Assembly (NCBI RefSeq): GCF_001641265.1
Contig: NW_020167533.1
Location: 372,001 to 436,000 of the forward strand
DNA from: Pseudogymnoascus destructans
Lineage: Eukaryota; Ascomycota; Leotiomycetes; Thelebolales; Thelebolaceae
Direction of reading: 5' to 3'
Length of the DNA stretch: 64,000 nt
Below are positions 10,680 to 22,453 of this stretch, piece by piece. Under the pieces are notes generated by a model, which was given only the letters and a program-made list of their open reading frames with translations, searched no databases and was not told the origin of the DNA. Position 1 is the stretch's first letter. Each line of letters begins with the position of its first letter. The translations under genes were made by a program, and so were the position numbers.

Positions 10680-11796
10680 CTAGCCGGACGCGGGTGTAAC
10701 CCGCGTCCCTAAGACCTCCCTAAGCGTATGGGGACGTGCTAAGCTATGGGTTTATGTACAGAGTATGACCTTAGAGAGCAGTTCTTGCGTGTTTGCGTAG
10801 CTGTAAGGCCCGTTGACTAAGCGCCTTCCCTGCTAGTTGGGATGGTCTTAGGTTTGCTAGGAGAGGGCAGTGCCTTAAGAGGTTCTCCCGAAAGGGGGTG
10901 TATGCGGGACTAGTTGGTCTGATGTTATAAGCCACTACGAGTGTAGTGTGTAGTGTGCCCTACGGCCTTGCTACGGAGTTGCAGCTCTATAACTTAGTAG
11001 CAGGTGGTAACATAGTAGGAAAAGTAGGAATAGGTGTCTTTAAACAAAGTATAGTGTCGTTAAAGGGAGTGTAGGGGTGTTTGACCTAGACCCCGACTGC
11101 TAGTTTGCGAAAATATAGAGTAGATATCCTCTATGACTATGTCGCATTAACCTAGAGCCCCTATAGGGCTAGCGGAAGCTGTGGCTTTCTTAGGCTATAT
11201 AGGGGTAAGTTGTGCTAGGCTAGCCTAGTAGGTGTAGATTTTTGTGTAGAACTCTGTGACCTAGAGGAGTGCTGCGAAGTCTGCTAGTTTAGCCATTAGG
11301 CATGAAAGGTATTTAAGGCCTATAGCATTGTTGTCTAGTGGTGCTGCTAGTCGCTAGGGCTAGTAGCGAAATGTAGATGTAGTAGTGGTCTTCCTATAGT
11401 GCACGATGTGGTCTAGGGTCTTGTAGCAGCCATAGGAGCAGAGTAGTTAGGCGTCCCTATAAGTGAATTTTATGTAGTAGTACTAAGAGAAGTCGCTATA
11501 GGCGGAGCGTATTACGAGGAGCCTATAGAGTGTGCCCTAGGGAGGTCGAGCTCTAGTGGTGATTTCACCTAGTAGCTAAGGTTCCATTTCTTATAGAGAG
11601 CTTAGTACTATGCTAGATCTACTAGGACTGCTGTACTTCTCTGTAGAGTTCCCTAAAGACTAAGCGGATTCTACTAACTGTGGGTTGTAAGGCTAGAGTT
11701 GAGGTATCTAGTGCTAGTGCTGTCTATGCTATCCTACAGGTGATGATTCTCTCAAGGCCTTTAGAGATGTAGGAGAGTAAAGCGATAGGTGTAATG
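10680..11796 (-). mobile_element. Tad1-like LINE relic, reverse-transcriptase part
   Basis: On the minus strand at 11796-11740 one can still read IALLSYISKGLERIITCRIA, the start of a LINE reverse transcriptase. Downstream sequence is full of stops, most made by CTAG and TAG where CTGG and CAG would restore sense. The block stops exactly where the LTR stack begins at 11797. Its endonuclease part seems to lie on the other side of the stack (18031-19250). Confidence 0.6.
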
Positions 11797-12791
11797 TGTA
11801 ATGGTGGGTGCACCAGATATGAGAATCTAGCCACCCAAGGAAGGGATGAATTTACTAAGACAACACACTGTCTTAGGAAACAGAGCCAAAGGGTTGTAGC
11901 TTAGACTATTCCACAACGCAGCAATCAGGTGTATGATGTGGTGAAGTGGTTTAGACAAGTTGCAACAAATGTTGAGTCTGAGAACTCAGGGGTAAGTCAG
12001 AGGTTAGCACCTCACTGACTTTTCAAAAAACAGAGAATAACAAGATCAATGCTTGGAAGCTTGGAAAAGACGTAGAAGTATGTGCTAGTCGATTTACTGT
12101 ATTGCCTGCTTGCCCTTTCTTAAGGAAAGGGCAATCCTATTTATGCCAAAGGAGTGTAGTTCTCTCATTTTCCATGACTTTCCATGACTAACCAGGCTTG
12201 GTAAATGTATTAGAAATCAAGTGCGACCCACAACTAGCTTGCTAATCATGTAGTGAACGTAAGAGAATCCCATAGAACCATCTCTTGGGTTCCTAGCCTA
12301 TAGGAAGTGAAAAGGAGGTCCAAGGTCAGAGTACCTATAGACAAATTATGTCATAACTTAACCAATCTTGTGGGTAACTAAGGAGCGATGACGTGTAATG
12401 AATCATAGAGGGTTGTAGAAGCTTTTGGAGCTATCGTTCATGTTCCTAGGCCTCTAGTTGATAGAGATATGTCATGTGTAGTATTAGCCCAGTAACTAAG
12501 GAGTGATGTCATGTAATGAATCATAGAGGGTTGTAGAGATATGCTATGTGGTAATATCGGCCCAGTAGTGTCATACTGACATTCGTTGCACTCAGTTTGC
12601 TATCAAACTCAAGAGCAAACTTGGAAATCTCCTCCTCAAACCTACAAGTCACTATACATATTTTGGCTTATCACACCAACAACAAGAGCAATACTACTCA
12701 ACGATTGCTACAACCATCTATGATTCATTACACGTCATCGCTCCTTAGTTACTGGGCCGATATTACCACATAGCATATACAACCCTCTATG

Positions 12792-13352
12792 TGTTACGAC
12801 GGAACAAGAAGGCTGGCCAACTACAGGACAGGAAGGAGGGAGGTCGCATGAGACCGGCCCTGGTACCTGGAGGGGCAGCGGGGAATAGTAGTTCCGAAAG
12901 TATCACGTGACGGACTCGCAGGATGATGAGAAGAGTCCTAAGAGTCCAGGACTCCGAGGACTCGAGTGAGTTCCCAGGAGTCCACTAGGCACGTGATGGA
13001 CTCGCAGGATGATGAGAAGAGTCCTAAGAGTCCAGGACTCCGAGGACTCGAGTGAGTTCCCAGGAGTCCACTAGGCACGTGATGGACTCGCAGGATGATG
13101 AGAAGAGTCCTAAGAGTCCAGGACTCCGAGGACTCGAGTGAGTTCCCAAGAGTCCACTAGGCACGACGCCACTATATAAGTAGATAGTATTTCCTTAGAT
13201 AGGAGCTTCGTGCTCAACTCAATACAGTATTTGTTATATACTAGTAACGTGTTACTTGAAGCCTTTGTGTCTGATCCCCTGCCTCCTCTGATAAGTAAAC
13301 CTTTACGCAAGAGAACCTCTGTGTCTTCTATCGTTTAGAAGTCAGCGTTACA
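12792..13352 (+). mobile_element. Solo LTR family B, subtype 1
   Basis: Starts TGTTACGACGG and ends CAGCGTTACA, flanked by CTATG at 12787-12791 and 13353-13357. It holds a TATA-like CTATATAAGTAGATAG about 180 bp before its end and a core shared with five other B copies. The upstream half is three 86-bp tandem units. Confidence 0.85.
12904..13161. repeat. 86-bp tandem repeat, three copies, in LTR B
   Basis: Units start at 12904, 12990 and 13076. Each holds palindromic GGACTC/GAGTCC hexamers around CCGAGGACTCGAGT. The related LTR at 47396 has two units, which accounts for the 86-bp length difference between the copies. Confidence 0.9.
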
Positions 13353-14256
13353 CTATGATTCATTACATGACATCACTCATACTACCACATGACATATCTC
13401 TACCAACTAGAGGCCTAGGAGCATGAACGATAGCTCTAAAAGCTCCTACGAACCTCTATGATTCATTACATGTCATCACTCTTTAGTTACCCACAAGATT
13501 GGTTAAGTTATGACATAATTTGTCTATGACATAATTTGTCTATGACATAATTTGTCTATGACATAATTTGTCTATAGGGGTACTCTGACCTTGGACTTCC
13601 TTTTACTTCCTATAGGCTAGGAACCTAGGAGATGGTTCTATGGGATTCTCTTACGTCGACTACAGTTACCAAGCCTGGTAATCATGGAAAGTCTTGGAAA
13701 ATGAGAGAACTACACTCCTTTAGCATAAATAGGATTGCCCTTTCCTTAAGAAAGGGCAAGCAGACAATACAGTAAATCGACTATTACATACTTCCACGTC
13801 TTTTCCATGCTACCAAGCATTCATCTTGTTACTCCTTGTTTCTGAAAAGTCAGTGAGGTGTTAACCTCTGACTTACCCCTGAGTTCCCAGACTCAACATT
13901 TGTTGCAACTTGTCTGAACCACTTCACTACATCACACACCTGATTGCTGCGTTGTGGAATAGTCTAAGCTACAACCCTTTGGCTCTGTTTCCTAAGACAG
14001 TGTGTTGTCTTAGTAAATTCATCCCTTCCTTGGGTGGCTAGATTCTCACATCTGGTGCACCCACCATTACAAGTAGCTAAGGAGCGATGACGTGTAATGA
14101 ATCATAGAGGGTTGTAGCAATCGTTGAGTAGTATTGCTCTTGTTGTTGGTGTGACAAGCCAAAATATGTATAGTGACTTGTAGGTTTGAGGAGGAGATTT
14201 CTAAGTTTGCTCTTGAGTTTGATAGCAAACTGAGTCCAACGAATGTCAGTATGACA

Positions 14257-14411
14257 CCCGTTTCGGGTATTTAAGGGGATTGACCCAACGGGGTTCCTCT
14301 CCTCATCTTTTTTGTATCCTTCGTAGTAGACCTATAGGATAGCATCCGTTTAGCCTCCGACTCGCACTCTCATATGCTATTACTGTGAGCTGGGTGCCCT
14401 GTGCCCTTACA
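14257..14411 (+). mobile_element. Truncated LTR family C
   Basis: Matches the 3' half of the C copy at 47995-48237 (CCGTTTCGGGTATTTAAGGG to GTGCCCTTACA). The 5' half is lost at the junction with the reverse A copy. Confidence 0.7.
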
Positions 14412-17400
14412 GTATTGTGTTGTAGTGATTGTGTAGTTGTAGTTTGTTAGTTCTAATTCTTGTCCGGTCTAGCGCCTTCTGCGCTTACCATTGCCATGTC
14501 CATTGGTAGGACACCTTCTGCCTGCATGGCTCTTCGGAGCTTATCTTTAAGGGTTGGTAACATGACGTTCTGGCTGTCCTTCTTGACCTCATAGTCTGGT
14601 CTCCTTGAAGGGCCATCAGCTGGGTTCATCTTTCCAGCCCGGTACACAATATGGAAATCATACGCAGACAATGCCTGCACCCACCGTGCTTGCCTTCTTG
14701 TAAGGGCAGTGGTTTCCATGAAATACTTCAGATTATTGTGGTCTGTAAGGACCTCGATTGGGTACTGACTTCCCTCAAAGTAGTGCCTCCATTGTTCGAA
14801 GGACTTCACTATTGCCAGGAGTTCCTGGCCGTGGGTCTCATAGTTCACCTCAGCTGGATCCAGCTTCTTGCTGAAGAAGGCAACTGGGTGCCATTCGTCC
14901 TTCTGCTCTGGCCCAGTCCCTTCCACCAATTGGGACAGGTTTCCAGCAAGGGCGAACCCTGACGAGTCTGTCTCCAGCCTGATTCTACGGCTTGGATCGA
15001 AATGGACCAGCGTGGGGGCTCATTAAGCTGGTCGAAGGCTCCTTGCTGTTCTACACCCCATACAAATGGCCCGGTCTGCTTGCCGGCCTTTGCCCCTTTC
15101 ATAAGGCCTGTCATTGGGGCCACCACGGAGGAGTATTTCTTCATGAAGCGCCGGTAGAAATTCGCAAAGCCAAGGAATACCTGGACTTCTTGATGGGTCC
15201 TTGGTACTGGCCATTCAGCGATTGCAGCTACATGGTCGCTTTCCATGGCTACTCCCTCCGTAGTGACAATGTACCCAAGGAAACTTACCTTCTTGGCATT
15301 GAACTCGCACTTTGAGAGCTTCACATATAGGTTCGCCTCGCGTAGGCATCCTAGGACCTCTCGTACATGGTTGGCATGTCCCTCCTCATCCTGGGAGTAA
15401 ATGAGGATATCGTCAAGGTACACCACACAGGTGGTGTCCATGAGCCCTTTTAAGGTCTCGTTCATGTATGCCTGGAACGTTGCTGGTGCGTTTGCCAACC
15501 CGAAAGGCATCACTCGATATTCGAAGTTCCCATAACAGGTGCGGAAGGCTGTCTTCCACTCGTCGCCTGGGCGAATTCAGATTCGGTGATAGGCGTTCCG
15601 GATATCTAGCTTTGTGAAGCACCTTGCCCCTTGGAGTCAATCCAAGGTCTCAGTGATGAGTGGCAAGGGGTGCCTATTCTTCACAGTGATCTTATTTAGG
15701 CCCCTATAGTCCACACAAAGATGTAGGCTTCCATCCTTCTTCTGGACGAATAGGATAGGAGCGCCTGCAGGGCTCACGCTCCTTCAGATCCATCCTTTCT
15801 TCTCGCTCGCGTCAAGGTACTCGCGAAGCGTGGCCAGCTCAGTTTCCGATAGATTGTATACTGGCCCATACAGTGGTTCCTGGGTTCCTATATCAATGGC
15901 GTGGGTTTTCCTTCCTAGCTCTGGGAGGTCCTCTGCCTTCTCTTCGGAAAAGATGTTAATATACGCCTCGTACTCCTTTGGGCACTGGGTGAGCATATTG
16001 TCTTCCGTGCTCAGAGCCAAGACAAAGGCTGTATCACCTTCCTCCCACTTTTCAATGTCCGACACCTCAGCCCTTGCGATATCAAAGGGCTGGCACCAGG
16101 TCTGCCTGTGCCAATCAATTTGGGGGTTTACTTGCGCTATCCAGTCCATGCCCAGGATGACGTCTACACCTGGGGTGTCCATGGAAAGGAGGGTTTGGGT
16201 GACTACACACTCCCTTTTGAAGTGGTCCCTTGTTCGGATCTGGGCAGTAGCTGCCCCATATATCATAATATCCTTTCCATCGACTGCCCTTGCGCATAGG
16301 GGTGCCTTGTCCCGGCATTCCAAACCCTTCTCTTTGGCAAAGAGAGGTTGGATAGTAGACGCGTCTGACCCTGAGTCAATAAGGGCTCGCACCTTGTGCC
16401 ACTCAGAACCTACTTGAAGCTCTACCTCGATTTCCATCCTCTTTGTGGCAGTGGGCTTTGGAGGCTCTACTGGGAGTCACCCCTTCCGATCGGGGCTGGT
16501 GTCGAGCTTCCGCACACCTAGCCCTGTGTGCTGGCGTGGACTCAGGCATTCCTTCAATAGGTGGCCTGCCCTGCCGCAGTTGTAACACATCCTGTCTTCG
16601 GCGTGCTTCCTATCGTTTCCTCGGTAGTAGCTCCCCCTTCCTGTTGGGCGTTGGCTATAGCTGCCCTGAGAGGAGGTCCCCGCGCCTGGGGTTGCGGGTT
16701 GGGATCCTCGATTGCTGCCAAAGTGGCCCCTCCTGTTGCTGAGGCTGCCTCTCCAGTTGGAGGAGCCTCCTTGTGAGGAACCCCCCTCGTCCCTTTGGCT
16801 ATTCTTGTGGCCATCAGGGTTCTTCTCAGAGACCAGCAGTTGGTCATTTCCAACATCGCAAGGAGGTTAACAACAACGTCCCTGCAGGTGGAGGATCGCT
16901 CAGCATGCCCCAGTTGTCTCATTTCTGGGTGGATCTTCGTCAAGAGGTGGGTGGTCTTCTGCGCCTCGGTATACAGGTCCATTTCTCGCTCGAGGTCCTC
17001 AAGATAGGCCACAAACTTGCGGATACTCTGCCCTTTCCTTTGGGCAGCTACATTATACTTGAGGGCTGCAAGACGCTGTCGGTTGGCCGGGTCAACGTGG
17101 AGGTCTCAGAAGAACTCCTCGAAACCTGTGATATCAGAAGGTCAATGTACCCCTCGACCTGGGTGGCGCACCGATGGTCCCACTCCTTTATAGGGTGCCC
17201 TTCTAAGTACGGGCTGCGAAGGCCACCTTCGACTGTTCGGTTGGAAAGACCCTTGGTTGGTATCGGAAAATGGCGCGGAGGGAGGCCATGAACTCGTTGA
17301 GTTCGCGGGTAGACTCGCTCTTGTAGACCTTTGGTTCCTTAACCCTTCCAATTGGCCTTTGGGCGGGTGCAGTCTCCCTAGACTCAGTGGAAGCTGTGTC

Positions 17401-17815
17401 CTCCTTGCATCCTTCCAGATGGGGGTCCTCCCACTCGTCCTCGATGTCTTGGTGTCGCCTTTTACGATGACTTTCTTCTTGAATTTGGGCTTGCTTCCTT
17501 GCAAAGTCCTGTAGGGCCTCAGGGTAGGCATTGTAATTGTCACCGTGCGATCCTCGGAATACTTCTAGGGCTTCCTTCATTGTGTTGAAGTAGGCCCTCT
17601 CTTCTTCCACTCACTTCTGAAGGTTGGCCAGCTTCGAGGCCATATTCTTGCCTTGGTCAGCCACCAAGTCATCAATTTCTTGGGTCGTAGGTCCTGGAGC
17701 TGCCTCGGTGGCCTCAGTGGCTGGTGTTGCTCCCCCCGAGGTCGCTCAAGTAATCCGTCTTTCCAAACTTGCCATCCTGACCCAGTAGGCTGGATATGGG
17801 TAGAGTCAATAGAAT
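14412..17815 (-). mobile_element. Ty3/gypsy relic: gag, protease, RT, RNase H on the minus strand; integrase absent
   Basis: Reading from the right on the minus strand: gag fragments (17610 to about 16450) end in a zinc knuckle CYNCGRAGHLLKEC near 16590-16540. Next come a protease with DSGSD (about 16380), then reverse transcriptase with MPFGLANAPATFQ and YLDDILIYSQ near 15400, and RNase H with FSKKLDPAEVNYETHGQELLAI and ADGPSRRPDYEV, stopping at 14453. The parts sit in different frames with stops between them, so the copy is dead. No integrase zinc finger or DDE region follows RNase H, and no 3' LTR of its own is present. Its 5' LTR appears to be 17816-18030. Confidence 0.8.
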
Positions 17816-18030
17816 TGTAACACGTAAGCCCAAGGTCTCACAGGAGTCCAGGGAACCAGGTCAAGAGGCAGTACAATAGGTCTATGTAAATACAGCGACT
17901 ATTGACTGGAGGCCTTCTTCCGAGGCCTCCAACCCCTTTTATCTATGCACCTTGTGCCCTACTTTACCGAGCCCTATGGGCCCCTAATGAAAGGGACCTC
18001 ACATGGTGGCACGTGATGGCCTTCCTTACA
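17816..18030 (-). mobile_element. LTR (family D), probable 5' LTR of the gypsy relic
   Basis: 215 bp with ends TGTAACACGTAAGC and GGCCTTCCTTACA (TG...CA in either reading). It directly adjoins the gag side of the relic. Left flank AGAAT and right flank TAATG differ, as expected of one LTR of a longer element rather than a solo LTR. No second copy is seen in the window. Confidence 0.6.
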
Positions 18031-19250
18031 TAATGTAGTCCATTCCGCTTTCACTAGCCTATCTAGCAAGCTCTGCGCCTTAGTGGACTAACCAGACTCC
18101 TGGTTCAAACATGTCGTGCTAGGCATTAAAGTCACCACTAATAAGACAGTTTGGTAGGGGGGCAAGGTAAGTGCATAGTCTAGCACCTGTGGGTTAAGGG
18201 GTTGCTAGTAGATATTAAGGATTGCAAAACCATTAATGTGTATCTAGAGCATGTCCCTACTTTCCATAGGGCAGCATTGCTCTGTCTTAAGGCCTGCCCG
18301 CTTATAGATGTAGGTCATGACCCTAGGGCCATTCTTCCTCTCATTGTTCTAGTTTAGTGTAGTTCTAGCTGTTTACTAGTGCATAGCAGTCATATCCTAG
18401 GTGGTTCTGTGTCTTGGTTCTAGGGAGGGTGAAGGGTTCTTAGATGTAGACCACATCCATCTTTTTAGAGAAGGTGAGGTAGAGTGTGGTGATATGGCGC
18501 GCTCTTGCCTATGTTTGCCTAGTAGACCTATAGGTCTCTGTTTCTAGGCCGTTTCTAGTAGTGTTGGTCGTAGCTTAGGTTGTGGTTTCCTAACATATAG
18601 GGGCAGTAGCGTTGACGTCTATGGCCTCTTAGGGGCTGCTAGGTGTTTGGTCTGCTAGGTTAAGGCTATAGCAGGAGGATGTGGTCTGCTAGGGGCATCC
18701 ACTAGTGCTAGCTTAAGAGGATGGGGTACTGCTAGTTGTGCTGGCGTTTTCATGTGCTATAATAGCTGTGTCCTGTTTTCTCTTAGGTAGGGTGGGCTCT
18801 AGGACACCTACACACTAGGTACTACAGAGCCTACACTAGAAACACAACCTTAATCCTAGGCCTAAGGCCTAGTGACTAATGTTGTAATAGAGAAGAAGAC
18901 AGCTATCACTAGACACAACCTAGGCTACTAGGAATACTAACCCTACAAAATGCACGAGATATACATAGTGCAACCACTATATCAGTTGAGCAGACCTCCA
19001 CACCAGCCCTACGGACTCAACTACATAGAGAAAGCAAGATGCTCCTTTAGAGAGTTTGCTAGCATTAAAGAGGCAGAAGGGTTTAACTAGCATAAGGAAG
19101 GAGACAATCTAAGTGATTTTCCCTATCTATGGGTTTGCCCTATGTTAGGAGGGTCGGCAGCTTATAGGCCTCTGTTTCGCCTAGGCCTAGACTTCCCTCA
19201 CTAACCAACTCTATAGTTTGGTAAGTATGTCACCTATAAGTTGGTGGATA
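18031..19250 (-). mobile_element. Tad1-like LINE relic, endonuclease and upstream part
   Basis: The minus strand near 18130-18040 reads FNA-HDMFEPGVW...GAELAR-ASESGMDYI with stops at the dashes, the end of an APE-type LINE endonuclease. The rest toward 19250 is the same CTAG-rich decayed sequence. About 300 residues expected between endonuclease and reverse transcriptase are missing at the LTR stack. Confidence 0.55.
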
Positions 19251-19510
19251 GTGTTACGATTACAGCTCACAGCTTATCACAGCTTGTTACAGTTGTTACG
19301 GTTGTTACTTATGTTTTTTAGCCTTGTCTTCTTTCTTTTTCTGTGCGTCTCTTGCTGTTAACGGACCACTAGTTGTCTGAAGAACAGAGCGACTTCGGAT
19401 CTTAGCCTTCTGTTGATTTGCAACCTTTATAGATAGTAAATTATGCTGTAGGACTGCAAGCTCTCTGTATGCAAGCATGTTTTCAGTACCGCGTGCCCAG
19501 GAATTCCACT

Positions 19511-20790
19511 CTAGAGCTGATGGACTAGACAGTAGATCTGGTATTCTCTAGCTTGCCAGTGTTGAAGTTTTAGCTCTGAATGTATAAATTTCGTTGGTGT
19601 TCTTGGAATTTCTTGACAGTCTTCTTGATGCTCAAGAGGAGCATATACCCTCATTTTCTTCAAAGCTTCTTGGGAGTTGATTGGCCACATTCCAGAGTCG
19701 CGAAAGGCTCCTATAATGGTTCCCTTTTTAAATGTGTTCTTGCGAATCTCTGATAAATCGCAGAAGAATGAGGCTATATTGTAATCAATATCTAAGCTCC
19801 GCATTGCGTGTTGAACTGCTTTCTTATGCCAGTGTTTATATGGTTGGAAAACACCAACATCAAGAGGTTGCATCACATGAGTAAGATGTGACGGAAAGGG
19901 ATATGGATGAATATTCATCTCTGTAGCCCGTAGGACAAACTCTGGAGTTGTATGGCTTATATGGCTGTCCATAAGAAGCACTTTCATCGGTTTATTAGGG
20001 CCAGCATCTGTATGCTTTATAAAGTGCTCCAAAAATATCATCGCAAGCTCGCTGTTTGTATATCCTGAATCTGAAAGCAAGACTAATTCGTCGCCATTCA
20101 ATTTTTCATGATACCAAGACTCCATATGCTGGCGTCCTTGTACAATAATCACAGGTGGATACTCTTTCCCAATAGCACAGATAGACTCAATCACTGTGAC
20201 AGATTTGCAGTTTTCAGCCATAGGAACATACATCTTAAATAAGTAAGCTTAAAGCATCTAAGAATAATAAACTGTACGAACTTCTGTGATATATGCTGGA
20301 ACAACCACCTCTTCTCCTGGTGCTACTCCTACTCGGAATCCAGTCTCATCAAAGTTGTAAATATCCTGTGGCTGGATATTATGCTGCGTACACCAAGCTA
20401 AGTACTCTGCAAACCAGTTTGTGACTGCAGATATGTCGTGAGAAGAGACACGCACTCGAGCAATTGCCTTAGTTTTAATAACTCGAAATAGATCTGGATG
20501 TGCCTTCATAAATCCTTGAAACCAGCGCCATGAAGGTGGTGGCTTTGATGGTATTTCTGATTTGCGCCTCTGAGAGTATCCTATTATGTCCTCCATGTTC
20601 AAGTGGTCGAGTATTTAGAGCGTCCTTTGCTCCCATGCGACGGAGGTTTGAGTAGAGGGTATTTTTATTGACATGGTATATTTGTGCAGCAGTGACAGGC
20701 TTTTCAAACGGGTTAACTCGAGGGCTTGCTCCATAGGATCGAGAGTATTAGAGTGTGAGGAAGCCATTTTGTCACAAGTGAATAGGTAAG
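19511..20790 (-). pseudogene. pogo-like transposase relic (DDE_1)
   Basis: The minus-strand blocks are MASSHSNTLDPMEQAL near 20766, then NPFEKPVTAAQIYHVNKNTLYSNL in another frame, then PPSWRWFQGFMKAHPDLFR...DIYNFDETGF (first catalytic Asp, about 20330), and MYVPMAENCKSVTVIESI...LLMDSHISH (second Asp) with VMQPLDVGVF (third), ending at 19511. Between 20233 and 20258 the frame breaks; a 39-nt GTTTAT...AAG segment could be an intron but is very short. An internal deletion after HGGHNRILSE has removed part of the DNA-binding region. The pattern is that of a Tigger/pogo-group element. Terminal repeats were not identified. Confidence 0.7.
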
Positions 20791-21595
20791 AAAGAGAAAT
20801 GTATGTGTTTTCCGAAGTAATTTCCTTCTCGGCTATGCGACCGTGTGCAACTTGCTTTCGCCGACCACCTGCAGGGTCGTCGGTGCGAACACCGACGATT
20901 ATAGAGAGGCAGTGAGAAAGCCAACTACCTTGTTATAGAGGTCGTGGGCAAAAGTGCGATGCTCTAGGAGCTTGTAGGAGGACACAAACTTGTCTACTGT
21001 GCTAGCGAAATCGTACATAACTATGCGCTATATCTTAGCTTCCCTTTTAATGGTGTTAAGTTGGCCACTAATGGCTGCTGTTGCTTTGTGACTGTTAGGC
21101 ACGCTTTCACCTAAGCTAAGGCGTAGAGGAGGCATAGTATTAGTACTAGGAGTCTTCTACTATCTCTTAGAAGTGTGGTTAAGGTTAGATGGTGATTGTG
21201 GTTCCTAGGGGTAGGTGCTAGGGCAGCTAGTGAGCATACGAGTATATGGAAGGGGAGGGGAGGGTAGGATGTGATTACGAAAGGAAAGCCTTGTCTAGCC
21301 CCACGTGATTTGTGATTTGAGATTTGACAACAAGAGCAGCCTTGTCACGGCTGTCACTCCTGCCATGGCTGTCACAGCCGTGTGAGAGATTATTCTGAGA
21401 TCTGAGATGAAGAGAAAAGGATTTGAGAAAGGAAAAGAGAGGCGATACATGGATACAATGGTACGCTGGTACCTCAGGTCGACGGTCGTTTCATGTTCAC
21501 GCTAGAAGGAAGTGACATTGGTACTAGTGACCTCTCGTAAAGTAGCTCCCCGGCTAAAAATGGTTCTATTGGAACTTAGTTTGAAGTATCGGTCG
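20791..21595. other. Non-coding, decayed repeat sequence
   Basis: Partly CTAG-rich like the LINE relic (20930-21240). A perfect short inverted repeat CGTCGGTG...CACCGACG lies at about 20878-20897. No gene is seen. Confidence 0.5.
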
Positions 21596-21599
21596 GATA

Positions 21600-21800
21600 G
21601 TGGGGGGGGGGGTGGGTGATGGGGGTGATTAGGGGGGATGGGGGTGATTAGGGGGGATGGGGGTGATTAAGGGGGATGGGGGTGATGATAGGGGTGATAG
21701 GGGTGATGGGGGTGATGGGGGTGATGGGGGTGATGGGAGTGATGGGGGTGATATGATAGGGGTGATATGATAGGGGTGATATGATAGGGGTGATAGAGGT
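21600..21800 (+). repeat. G-rich minisatellite, GATGGGGGT units
   Basis: Tandem 9-bp GATGGGGGT units with GATAGGGGT and GATTAGGGG variants follow a run of ten or more G. Regular runs of four to five G spaced by TGAT match the G-quadruplex pattern on the plus strand. Confidence 0.85.
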
Positions 21801-22453
21801 GGTTAGTTGTGGATGGAGGCGTATGGAGCCTGTAAAAAGTTGATAGATATATACTTGTATATACATCTCTATGAGACCCCTATTTATCGGGCCTTAAAGC
21901 TCCCAACCGTGCCAGATCGGGAAAAGAAGTAATGATCTTCACCATCAGGACGCTCGAGAGCCGCTTCAAAAGAGGTCCGGTTCCACACGTGACAACCCAC
22001 ACAATACCGCCCAAAACCTCTTTCTTTCTTCCGTGCCCCGTGCCCCGTGCCCGTGCCCGCTACCACCTTCAGTCGCTGTTTAGTCGCTGTAATCCCTCCC
22101 CCCATCCCTTCCCCCGTCCCTTCCCCCCATCCACATCTAAACTTATCAACCAACATCACCAAACGTCACCAAATATCTTCCTCGCGTGAAGGAGAAAAAC
22201 AAACAGGAGGCAAACTATTCCTCCTCAATCACCACGTCCGACTGCTGAGTCGCTCGCAATTGACGTCGCTTTCGCTTCCCCAGACCCCAGACCCCAGCCC
22301 CGTCTCGAAACGCACAGAAACCTCCCAACACCTCTAATTCGCTGCCTACCCCCCAACCAACCCCCGAGCCACCATAAGATCCCACCGACCTCACCTCTCC
22401 GCATCAGGACCTCACCTCCACTATCCCCAAGAGTCATCGCGACTCCATATACA

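Larger units (their letters stand above)
12569..14071 (+). mobile_element. Solo LTR family A, forward copy, itself interrupted by LTR B
   Basis: Starts TGTCATACTGAC and ends CACCATTACA (TG...CA ends). AGTAG flanks both ends. Without the nested B element it is about 0.94 kb. Similar copies are at 42002-42910 and 52003-52911, and a damaged one at 49621. Family assignment of the parent retrotransposon is unknown, as no full-length copy is in the window. Confidence 0.8.
11797..14256 (-). mobile_element. Solo LTR family A, reverse copy, split by a forward A copy
   Basis: The reverse copy occupies 11797-12568 and resumes at 14077-14256. It begins TGTAATGGTGGGTGCACC and ends GTCAGTATGACA, complementary to the ends of the forward copies. 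The forward copy sits inside it with a 5-bp duplication AGTAG (12564-12568 and 14072-14076). At its right edge it abuts a truncated family C LTR. Confidence 0.75.

Noticed and set aside
13110..13310. 66-codon minus-strand frame, found identically at 47628-47828
   Set aside because: It lies inside the two subtype 1 B LTRs, antisense to their transcription; identity comes from LTR similarity, not from a gene.
17142..17610. Two overlapping gag-region frames as separate genes
   Set aside because: They are different frames of the decayed gypsy gag on the minus strand.
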